From RGIG1666 sp045595745 (lineage in GTDB: Bacteria; Bacillota; Clostridia; UBA1381; UBA9506), in contig JAZOBB010000063.1 in assembly GCA_045595745.1 (NCBI GenBank), forward strand, positions 1-6,072: DNA of 6,072 bases. Reading direction: 5' to 3'. The translations under genes and the position numbers were made by a program. Below the pieces are notes generated by a model. The model was not told where the DNA came from and did not search any database. It saw only the letters and a list, made by a program, of their open reading frames with translations. This document shows positions 1 through 4,600 of this stretch, piece by piece. Positions within the stretch are counted from its first letter, which is position 1. Each line of letters begins with the position of its first letter.

Positions 1-1
1 T

Positions 2-247
2 CACTCTGCTCTTTTAGACGCAAGTAAAAACAGAGCTATCATTCAATTCCACGATTCTATTTCTCAGCAGCTTTTAAAGATGCGCGAAAAAGATTTTCTT
101 ACGCAAGAAGTTTATGACCGTGACTTAACTTCACACCAAGAAATTTTAGATGCAATAATAGCATCAGACAGTGTTTTGGCAGAACAAAAAATGCGTGAGC
201 ATCTTTTAAAGGATTATTCGGGATATATGACAGACCCTAGATTATAA
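2..247 (+). CDS. GntR-family transcriptional regulator, FCD domain (C-terminal fragment)
   Basis: The last 81 residues of a protein whose start lies beyond the left edge. The fragment fits the end of the FCD domain, the all-helical effector-binding half of FadR-type GntR regulators. It opens with an H-S-A-L-L-D-A-S-K-N stretch (family pattern F-H-x-x-L-x-x-A-S-x-N) and continues with S-H-Q-E-I-L-D-A-I-I-A-S-D (residues 44-56) and M-R-E-H-L (64-68), the hallmark last two helices. His1, His45 and His67 sit where many FCD proteins place metal-binding histidines; the partner Asp would lie off the edge. Such proteins are dimeric cytoplasmic regulators, usually repressors of carbon or acid metabolism released by a small carboxylate. 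The winged-helix DNA-binding half is not visible, so target and effector cannot be inferred. It ends in TAA and converges on the serine hydrolase across a shared terminator. The family call is fairly sure, the exact subfamily unknown. Confidence 0.8.
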   Translation, partial: HSALLDASKNRAIIQFHDSISQQLLKMREKDFLTQEVYDRDLTSHQEILDAIIASDSVLAEQKMREHLLKDYSGYMTDPRL

Positions 248-263
248 CAAAATTGACCCTTTC

Positions 264-307
264 AAATAAAAAAATAACTTCGCTTTAGCGAAGTTATTTT
301 TTTATTT
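264..307. terminator. Bidirectional intrinsic terminator, perfect 20-bp stem
   Basis: Bases 264-283 pair without mismatch with 288-307 around a TTTA loop. The core AATAACTTCGC / GCGAAGTTATT is flanked by A-rich sequence on the left and T-rich sequence on the right, so the transcript from either strand carries a GC-containing stem followed by a U run. It lies between the stop codon of the regulator (247) and that of the hydrolase (306-308), overlapping the latter by two bases. It should end both converging transcripts. Confidence 0.93.
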
Positions 308-1484
308 AGTCCTCTAAACAGCTATATAACACATTTCTAAGTCTAGGTTGATAATAATCTTCTTTAGGATTTAACATATGATGCGTATAAACGGCAGTTA
401 AATTAAGCTCAGGGTCAATGATAACTGTCGTACCTGCTGCACCGCCCCATCCGAACTCACCTATTGAACCGTTAGAGCCGCTTTTTGCGCGGTTAATCAT
501 AGTACGCACACCCAAGCCGTAACCATATCCTACGTGTTGCTTCCAGTTAAAGTCTATTAACTGTATTTCATTTAACTGATTAGTTCTTAAAAGTTCAACC
601 GTACCTGATGCTAAAATGCGATTACCGTTTAATCCCATTCCATTATTTGCAAGCGCAGCTGTAAATTTTACATAGTCCTCTATTGAAGTAATTATTCCTG
701 CACCGCCGCTTTCATATTCATCGCCAAACACCAAAATATTTGCTTTTCCGGCATTTACTACAACACCGTCACTTTTCTTGCTATTGCGCTGTTGTTCAAC
801 TATATCTTCACCAGCGGTTGCTCCTACGCAACGATATTGCTGTGCCATTTTTTCATAACCTTTTTCAGAAAGATGATAACAGCTGCTTTTCATATCAAGT
901 GGCTCAAAAATATTTTCGCGCATATAGTCGCTGAATTTTTTACCTGATATAACCTCGATTACAGCCGCAAGCACATCGTGACACATACTGTACTCCCAAT
1001 GCTCTCCCGGATGGAAAGACAGCGGCTCTTGCGCAAGACATTTTACAACTGTCTGCGTATCCATCTTGCCGTTTGTTCGCTCGTGTGCCTTTTTATAACA
1101 AGGCAAGGTTGTATTATATGTAAGCCCTGCTGTCATAGTAAATAAATGACGCATTGTTATGGGTGATTTTGCTTTAACCATATCGCCGTTTTCGGTTTTT
1201 ACATACATATCGCGGAACTCAGGAATAAAATCGTATAAAGGGTCTGACAGCAAAAACTTTCCTTGTTCATAAAGCTTAAGAGCCGCCGTAACTGTCGCCG
1301 GCTTTGAGCACGAATAAATATTAAAAAGCTCTCCACCACGCATTTTAACTTTATTTTCCAAATCAGAATAACCGGACTGATAGGAAAAGACCTCTTTGCC
1401 GTCTTTATATACGACAATTGAATTTCCGGGGATTATCCAATTTGTGAGCGAGTCCATAAAGTCTTTCATATATTGAAAATTCAT
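306..1484 (-). CDS. Serine hydrolase of the beta-lactamase / family VIII esterase type
   Basis: A 392-residue protein of the serine beta-lactamase-like fold (PF00144: class C beta-lactamases, D-Ala-D-Ala carboxypeptidases, family VIII esterases). The nucleophile motif S-C-S-K gives Ser58 and Lys61 (numbering from base 1484). The second motif is Y-S-M (Tyr165 to Met167) in place of Y-x-N, and the third is W-G-G (346-348) in place of K-T-G. Y-S-x plus W-G-G is the pattern known from family VIII carboxylesterases, so an esterase or peptidase role is more likely than antibiotic resistance; the substrate is unknown. No signal peptide or membrane segment is visible, suggesting a cytoplasmic enzyme. 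Start choice: the frame is open to an ATG at 1535, but that lies inside the tRNA terminator. The ATG at 1484 has GGGGGA six bases upstream and gives a natural N terminus; an ATG at 1490 directly abuts that site. The gene stands alone. Confidence 0.88.
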   Translation of the reverse strand: MNFQYMKDFMDSLTNWIIPGNSIVVYKDGKEVFSYQSGYSDLENKVKMRGGELFNIYSCSKPATVTAALKLYEQGKFLLSDPLYDFIPEFRDMYVKTENGDMVKAKSPITMRHLFTMTAGLTYNTTLPCYKKAHERTNGKMDTQTVVKCLAQEPLSFHPGEHWEYSMCHDVLAAVIEVISGKKFSDYMRENIFEPLDMKSSCYHLSEKGYEKMAQQYRCVGATAGEDIVEQQRNSKKSDGVVVNAGKANILVFGDEYESGGAGIITSIEDYVKFTAALANNGMGLNGNRILASGTVELLRTNQLNEIQLIDFNWKQHVGYGYGLGVRTMINRAKSGSNGSIGEFGWGGAAGTTVIIDPELNLTAVYTHHMLNPKEDYYQPRLRNVLYSCLED

Positions 1485-1490
1485 TCTCAT

Positions 1491-1496
1491 TCCCCC
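1491..1496 (-). promoter_or_regulatory. Ribosome binding site deciding the hydrolase start
   Basis: On the minus strand GGGGGA occupies these bases. It lies 6 nt before the ATG at 1484 but 0 nt before the ATG at 1490, which favours 1484 as the start. The more distal ATG at 1535 has no such site and lies in a terminator stem. Confidence 0.6.
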
Positions 1497-1499
1497 GAC

Positions 1500-1528
1500 A
1501 TTATAATAAGTAAAAATCCGAATACCAA
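1500..1528 (-). promoter_or_regulatory. Candidate sigma-A promoter of the serine hydrolase
   Basis: Minus strand: TTGGTA (1528-1523), a 17-nt spacer, then a perfect TATAAT (1505-1500). Expected transcription start is near 1493. The -35 hexamer falls in the loop region of the tRNA-Leu terminator. A start at 1493 would leave only about 9 nt before the preferred ATG and would cut into the GGGGGA ribosome site, so either the mRNA is almost leaderless or transcription begins a little further upstream or by read-through from the tRNA. Confidence 0.5.
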
Positions 1529-1545
1529 AAGGCATTCGGATTTTT
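1512..1545 (-). terminator. Intrinsic terminator of tRNA-Leu
   Basis: A perfect 12-bp stem: 1512-1523 pairs with 1534-1545, with two further C-G pairs possible inside the 10-nt loop. On the minus strand the transcript ends in a GGATTTTT run. The stem begins on the final A of the encoded CCA, so the tRNA precursor has no single-stranded spacer before the terminator hairpin. On the plus strand the stem also ends in a T run, but no plus-strand gene runs into it. Confidence 0.88.
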
Positions 1546-1632
1546 GGTGCCGCTGACCGGAATCGAACCGGTACGGATTATTCATCCGACAGATTTTAAG
1601 TCTGTTGTGTCTGCCAGTTCCACCACAGCGAC
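1545..1632 (-). tRNA. tRNA-Leu(UAA)
   Basis: An 88-nt gene including encoded CCA (1547-1545). The acceptor stem pairs GTCGCTG (1632-1626) with CAGCGGC, with one G-U pair, followed by discriminator A. The D-arm region carries the GTGGAACTGGCAGACAC pattern common in leucine tRNAs. The anticodon stem ACAGA/TCTGT encloses loop CTTAAAA, so the anticodon is UAA (1598-1596), reading UUA and with wobble UUG. A long variable arm (CGGAT, 5-nt loop, ATCCG) marks it as class II. The T arm is ACCGG, TTCGATT, CCGGT. All arms pair well, so it should be functional. It lies downstream of pgeF on the same strand, with its own promoter. Confidence 0.97.
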
Positions 1633-1673
1633 AGTGATGTTTTAGTTCAAAAGTTCAAGCCACTTCTGAACAC

Positions 1674-1709
1674 TTTTAATATTATAGCACACAAATTTTG
1701 GCTTGTCAA
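1674..1709 (-). promoter_or_regulatory. Consensus sigma-A promoter of tRNA-Leu
   Basis: Minus strand: TTGACA (1709-1704), 17-nt spacer, TATAAT (1686-1681), all twelve hexamer bases consensus. Transcription should start near 1674, leaving a leader of about 41 nt before the mature tRNA 5' end at 1632. The strength suits a stable RNA gene. The leader holds two GTTCAA copies that could pair weakly with each other or with a nearby TTGAAC-like segment. Confidence 0.92.
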
Positions 1710-1736
1710 GTAATAATTGCAGATATTATTAAACTT

Positions 1737-2588
1737 TTATACAAGCTCAATAACCGCACACATTCTGCCGGTAATTCCACCATCGGCGCGGTGTGAATAA
1801 AAAACATCGTTATTACAAAAGGTGCACTCGCTGCATATTGAAATATTTTCTTCTTTTAAACCCTCGGCTATTAATTGCTCTTTATTTAATTTGTCGGTAT
1901 CAACATAAAATTTGTCATTTTTTGTTGGTGTGCCATATAAAGCTCTTGAGCCGAACATCTGGCAAAACTCAACAAAAACATCGCTACCTACCTCAAAACA
2001 ACACTTTTTTATTGATGGACCGAATGCCGCTAAAATATCTTCAGGATTCGAACCAAATTCCCTTCTCATAATCTGCACCGCGTGTCTGCCGATTCTAGAC
2101 ATCGTTCCCCGCCAGCCCGAATGCACTGCCGCAATTACTTTTTTCTTTGGGTCTAAAAGCAAAATAGGAGTGCAATCGGCATAAAATACCGCTATCGGAA
2201 GACCTTTTTCTGCTGTAATCAACCCATCAAATTTTCCAAGGTCAGATTCACGGCTTAGTCCCTTGCCGCTGTCTGCTTTTGTAACAATTTTTATATCACG
2301 GCTGTGTACCTGTCTGGTTAATATCAGTTTGTTTTCGTCTACACCGACAGCACTGCACAATCTTTTATAATTTTCTCTTACATTTTCGACAGAATCTTCT
2401 GTCCTTAATCCTAAATTCAAAGTATCATACGGTGCATCGCTCACGCCGCCGAGACGTGTGCTAAAGCCATGCCTTACCGCTCCACTCTGCTCAAAAAGAG
2501 AACAGGTCAGGATAACGGGTTTTCCGTCATCTGACCTGTGCTGAAAATTATCCCTCATATTCATATCCCAGTTTAATTGCCTGAACAT
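1737..2588 (-). CDS. pgeF: Peptidoglycan editing factor PgeF (YfiH/YlmD, laccase-like domain)
   Basis: A protein of up to 283 residues of the PF02578 family (formerly multicopper polyphenol oxidase / DUF152). Family members act on purine nucleosides, and in E. coli PgeF prevents L-Ser from replacing L-Ala in the peptidoglycan stem peptide. Visible motifs: H-G-F-S-T-R-L-G-G-V-S (40-50), Q-V-H with His95, Y-A-D-C with Cys139, and H-S-G-W-R-G starting at His156. His95, Cys139 and His156 form the expected metal-binding His-Cys-His site. F-G-P-S-I, C-C-F-E-V and C-terminal H-R-A-D-G are also present. The start is uncertain: ATG codons lie at 2588, 2564 and 2558. 2588 has only a weak AGAG site; 2558 has GGGA 7 nt upstream and gives 273 residues. 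All overlap the end of the gamma-subunit gene, so translation is probably coupled. It is the last gene of the murA operon and fits a cell-wall role beside murA. Confidence 0.92.
   Translation of the reverse strand: MFRQLNWDMNMRDNFQHRSDDGKPVILTCSLFEQSGAVRHGFSTRLGGVSDAPYDTLNLGLRTEDSVENVRENYKRLCSAVGVDENKLILTRQVHSRDIKIVTKADSGKGLSRESDLGKFDGLITAEKGLPIAVFYADCTPILLLDPKKKVIAAVHSGWRGTMSRIGRHAVQIMRREFGSNPEDILAAFGPSIKKCCFEVGSDVFVEFCQMFGSRALYGTPTKNDKFYVDTDKLNKEQLIAEGLKEENISICSECTFCNNDVFYSHRADGGITGRMCAVIELV
2502..2539 (-). repeat. Inverted repeat / terminator-like hairpin in 5' coding part of pgeF
   Basis: ACAGGTCAG (2502-2510) and CTGACCTGT (2531-2539) form a perfect 9-bp stem; inside, ACGG (2515-2518) can pair with CCGT (2524-2527). 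On the minus-strand transcript the stem is followed closely by a U-rich stretch, UUCUCUUUUUG. It begins about 8 nt after the gamma-subunit stop codon and lies within pgeF codons ahead of the conserved domain. It may be a partial terminator or mRNA processing/stability element; this is inference. Confidence 0.55.
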
Positions 2589-3087
2589 TTTTCTCTAAAA
2601 GTGCTGCTTTGCTCGGCGGAACACTTTTTTCGAGTCCTTTCGACACCTCTTCAAGCGTATAAAGTCCTGTTGCTTTAAGCATCTGTCCAACAACAACCAT
2701 ATTTGCCAGGCTATCGAGCCCTGCTTCGCGTGCAAGCTGTGTTGCAGGAATCGGGAATACATTAACATTCTTTCGCTCTACCTCGCGGTCGATTAATGAA
2801 CTGTCATAAACAATATATCCATTTTCTTCTACAAGATTTTCGAATTTATCAAGTGACGGACGATTCATCGCAATTAAAATATCCGGATTCGGAATAACCG
2901 GTGAACCAACCGGCTCATCAGAAACAACAACACTGCAGTTTGCTGTTCCGCCTCGCATTTCAGGACCGTATGACGGAAGCCACGAAACCTCGCGCTCTGC
3001 TTTTAATCCTGCATATGCAAGCACCTTACCTGCAAATAAAATACCCTGTCCTCCAAAACCAGCTAAAATAATTTTTCCGTTTTTCAT
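2548..3087 (-). CDS. 2-oxoacid:acceptor oxidoreductase, gamma subunit
   Basis: A 179-residue protein matching the gamma subunit/domain (PF01558) of pyruvate-, 2-oxoglutarate- or branched-chain 2-oxoacid:ferredoxin oxidoreductases, which oxidise 2-oxoacids to acyl-CoA and CO2 with reduction of ferredoxin in the cytoplasm of anaerobes. Diagnostic features are the N-terminal glycine-rich G-F-G-G-Q-G (10-15) and W-L-P-S-Y-G-P-E-M-R-G-G-T (36-48), then P-N-P-D-I-L-I-A-M-N. Length is normal for a free-standing gamma subunit (KorC/VorC/PorC type); the particular substrate cannot be told from this subunit alone. The ATG at 3087 has a strong AGAGGAGA site 7 nt upstream. It lies 34 nt after the murA stop and overlaps pgeF, so it is in the middle of that operon. 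Oddly, the alpha (pyrimidine-binding), beta (thiamine diphosphate) and ferredoxin subunits that normally flank it are absent here, so they must be encoded elsewhere or this is an orphan. Confidence 0.9.
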   Translation of the reverse strand: MKNGKIILAGFGGQGILFAGKVLAYAGLKAEREVSWLPSYGPEMRGGTANCSVVVSDEPVGSPVIPNPDILIAMNRPSLDKFENLVEENGYIVYDSSLIDREVERKNVNVFPIPATQLAREAGLDSLANMVVVGQMLKATGLYTLEEVSKGLEKSVPPSKAALLEKNVQAIKLGYEYEG

Positions 3088-3094
3088 GTCTAAG

Positions 3095-3102
3095 TCTCCT
3101 CT
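3095..3102 (-). promoter_or_regulatory. Strong ribosome binding site of the gamma-subunit gene
   Basis: Minus-strand AGAGGAGA, 7 nt before the ATG at 3087. It lies within the 34-nt gap after murA, so this gene has independent translation initiation rather than depending on murA ribosomes. A TATTAT just upstream looks like a -10 box, but I see no good -35 partner. Confidence 0.8.
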
Positions 3103-3121
3103 ATAATAAGTATATATTTAT

Positions 3122-4375
3122 CTATTCTGACACCCTGCGTATGTCTGCGCCAAGTGCTTTAAACTTTTCTTCCATTTTTTCGTATCCGCGGTCAATATGT
3201 TGAATTTCGTGAATTTCGGTAGTGCCTTTTGCCATAAGACCTGCAATAACCATACCTGCACCGCCGCGCAAATCGGTTGCACTGACAGCTGCCCCTTCTA
3301 ATCGGGCAACACCGTTTATGACTGCAGTTTTGCCATCAACACGTATGTCTGCGCCCATTCTTCTTAACTCATCTACATACTGAAAGCGCGAATCCCACAC
3401 ACTCTCTGTCACTATGCTCGTGCCTGATGCAATCGACAAAAGCGACACAATCTGTGGCTGCATATCTGTCGGAAATCCGGGATAAGGCAAAGTTTTTACA
3501 TTTGCATTTTTAATTTCGCCCGTTCCTACCACGCGAATAGCATCGTCAAGCTCTGTGACCTTTGCACCGATTTCAATGAGCTTTGCGCTTACAGATTCCA
3601 TATGCTTTGGAATTATGTTTTTAACTAAAATATCTCCGCCCGTTGCAGCTGCAGCAATCATAAATGTTCCTGCTTCTATCTGGTCAGGAATTATAGAATA
3701 AGTCCCACCCTTTAGTTTTTCCACTCCGCGGATTCTTATTACATCAGTTCCTGCACCTTTAATATCAGCACCCATTGCATTTAAAAAGTTTGCAACGTCA
3801 ACAATGTGCGGCTCTTTTGCAACGTTTTCGATTGTAGTATTGCCTTTAGCTAAAACCGCCGCCAGCATTACATTAATGGTTGCACCGACACTTACTATAT
3901 CAAGATAAACCGACGAGCCGACAAGCTCATCTGCTTTTGCCTTTACTATGCCTTCACAGCTGACCTCTGCGCCAAGTGCACGAAAGCCCTTTATGTGCTG
4001 GTCAATCGGTCTTGAACCAAAGTTACAGCCGCCCGGCATTGCAACCTCTGCCTTGTTAAAGCGTCCCAAAAGTGCCCCCAAAAGATAATACGATGCTCTC
4101 ATTTTGCGCACCATTTCTTGCGGAGCAGTCTGCTTATCCATACAAGAACAGTCAACTTTTAGTGTATATTTATCTAAATACTCAATTTTAGCACCCATAT
4201 GCTCCATAATGCCGACAATAACTTGAACATCTCTTATGTTCGGCACATTTTCAATGATGCATATGCCATCAACTAAAATTGCAGCAGGTATAATCGCAAC
4301 AGCAGCATTTTTTGCCCCACTTATGTTAACCTCACCGTGAAGCTTTTTGCCCCCGCAAACAACTATTTTATCCAA
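3122..4375 (-). CDS. murA: UDP-N-acetylglucosamine 1-carboxyvinyltransferase MurA
   Basis: A 417-residue enzyme of the EPSP synthase/MurA family, normal full length. It transfers enolpyruvate from phosphoenolpyruvate to UDP-GlcNAc, the first committed cytoplasmic step of peptidoglycan synthesis. Catalytic residues by comparison with E. coli MurA: Lys22-Asn23 in S-G-A-K-N, Arg93, Cys117 in P-G-G-C-N (equivalent of Cys115, the fosfomycin target), Arg122, Asp304 in G-F-P-T-D-M-Q, and the C-terminal Arg in H-I-D-R-G-Y-E. A Cys at position 117 predicts fosfomycin sensitivity of the enzyme. The start is TTG at 4375: an in-frame TAG lies only two codons upstream (4379-4381), and the N-terminal pattern M-D-K-I-V-V-C-G-G aligns with the family start. 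Many Gram-positives carry two murA paralogues; which one this is cannot be decided. First gene of an operon with the oxidoreductase gamma subunit and pgeF. Confidence 0.96.
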   Translation of the reverse strand: MDKIVVCGGKKLHGEVNISGAKNAAVAIIPAAILVDGICIIENVPNIRDVQVIVGIMEHMGAKIEYLDKYTLKVDCSCMDKQTAPQEMVRKMRASYYLLGALLGRFNKAEVAMPGGCNFGSRPIDQHIKGFRALGAEVSCEGIVKAKADELVGSSVYLDIVSVGATINVMLAAVLAKGNTTIENVAKEPHIVDVANFLNAMGADIKGAGTDVIRIRGVEKLKGGTYSIIPDQIEAGTFMIAAAATGGDILVKNIIPKHMESVSAKLIEIGAKVTELDDAIRVVGTGEIKNANVKTLPYPGFPTDMQPQIVSLLSIASGTSIVTESVWDSRFQYVDELRRMGADIRVDGKTAVINGVARLEGAAVSATDLRGGAGMVIAGLMAKGTTEIHEIQHIDRGYEKMEEKFKALGADIRRVSE

Positions 4376-4383
4376 AAGCTACA

Positions 4384-4390
4384 CCGCCTC
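4384..4390 (-). promoter_or_regulatory. Weak ribosome binding site of murA
   Basis: Minus-strand GAGGCGG lies ahead of the TTG start at 4375; the GAGG part is 11 nt away and the CGG part 8 nt. Together with the TTG codon this is a modest initiation signal compared with those of lysS and the gamma-subunit gene, suggesting deliberately low MurA synthesis per mRNA. Confidence 0.55.
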
Positions 4391-4428
4391 AATCTATATA
4401 ATTTGTCATCTGTTAATTTTATGCAAGC

Positions 4429-4442
4429 GGATATAAATATCC
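4429..4442. repeat. Short dyad at the murA transcript 5' end
   Basis: GGATAT-AA-ATATCC, two 6-bp arms around 2 nt (5-bp stem with 4-nt loop if folded). It lies a few bases after the predicted murA transcription start near 4446, so it could be an operator just downstream of +1 or a 5'-end mRNA hairpin that protects the message. No function is proven. Confidence 0.4.
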
Positions 4443-4452
4443 TATCTATCAT

Positions 4453-4480
4453 ATTATATCATTTCTGCAGAAAAAATCAA
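4453..4480 (-). promoter_or_regulatory. Sigma-A promoter of the murA operon
   Basis: Minus strand: TTGATT (4480-4475), 16-nt spacer, perfect TATAAT (4458-4453). Predicted start is near 4446, giving a leader of about 70 nt before the TTG codon at 4375. A-tracts upstream of the -35 may act as an UP element. A 12-bp palindrome occupies most of the spacer. Confidence 0.75.
4462..4473. repeat. Perfect 12-bp palindrome in the murA promoter spacer
   Basis: TTTCTGCAGAAA reads the same on both strands and lies wholly between the -35 and -10 hexamers of the murA promoter (spacer 4459-4474). A dimeric repressor bound there would block RNA polymerase, so it is a candidate operator. The regulator is unknown, and chance occurrence in AT-rich DNA is possible. 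Confidence 0.4.
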
Positions 4481-4503
4481 TATTTTTTAAGCATATTTTT
4501 TAA
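4480..4503. repeat. 11-bp direct repeat in the murA-lysS intergenic region
   Basis: ATATTTTTTAA occurs at 4480-4490 and again at 4493-4503, a 13-bp period, next to the murA -35 box and between the two divergent promoters. On the murA strand these are A-tracts, as expected of an UP element or curved DNA. The rest of the 4376-4600 gap holds the two promoters, their leaders and AT-rich filler without a gene. Confidence 0.45.
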
Positions 4504-4539
4504 ATATAAGAAATATTTTGTAAATTTTAAAATAAACCT

Positions 4540-4568
4540 TTTACAATTGCGTTTTTTTGTAGTATAAT
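4540..4568 (+). promoter_or_regulatory. Sigma-A promoter of lysS
   Basis: TTTACA (4540-4545), 17-nt spacer, TATAAT (4563-4568): eleven of twelve hexamer bases match consensus. Start expected near 4575, leaving a leader of only about 26 nt, too short for a T-box or other riboswitch. Confidence 0.85.
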
Positions 4569-4588
4569 TAATATGTATAACAATTTTT

Positions 4589-4594
4589 AGGAGG
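4589..4594 (+). promoter_or_regulatory. Ribosome binding site of lysS
   Basis: A full AGGAGG with 6 nt before the ATG at 4601, an optimal site for a highly expressed gene. It settles the start codon. Confidence 0.9.
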
Positions 4595-4600
4595 AACATC

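Noticed and set aside
740..934. Open plus-strand frame of 64 codons
   Set aside because: Lies antisense within the well-supported hydrolase gene, with no ribosome site and no family resemblance.
1199..1417. Open minus-strand frame of 72 codons
   Set aside because: An out-of-frame reading of the hydrolase gene on the same strand; composition is typical of a shadow frame.
1485..1535. Longer hydrolase start at the ATG ending at base 1535
   Set aside because: The codon lies in the tRNA terminator stem, upstream of the predicted promoter, and has no ribosome site; the extra 17 residues do not look like a family N terminus.
1793..2184. Two overlapping plus-strand open frames
   Set aside because: Both are antisense to the conserved motifs of pgeF and resemble no known protein.
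3103..3121. Separate promoter for the gamma-subunit gene (TATTAT near 3103-3108)
   Set aside because: No acceptable -35 at 16-18 bp; the short AT-rich gap explains the -10 likeness.
4337..4567. Plus-strand open frame across the murA start and the intergenic region
   Set aside because: Covers the murA 5' end and both divergent promoters; the translation is low-complexity Phe/Lys/Tyr from AT-rich DNA.
4569..4600. Possible T-box or riboswitch leader for lysS
   Set aside because: The predicted leader is only about 26 nt and has no structure or T-box sequence.
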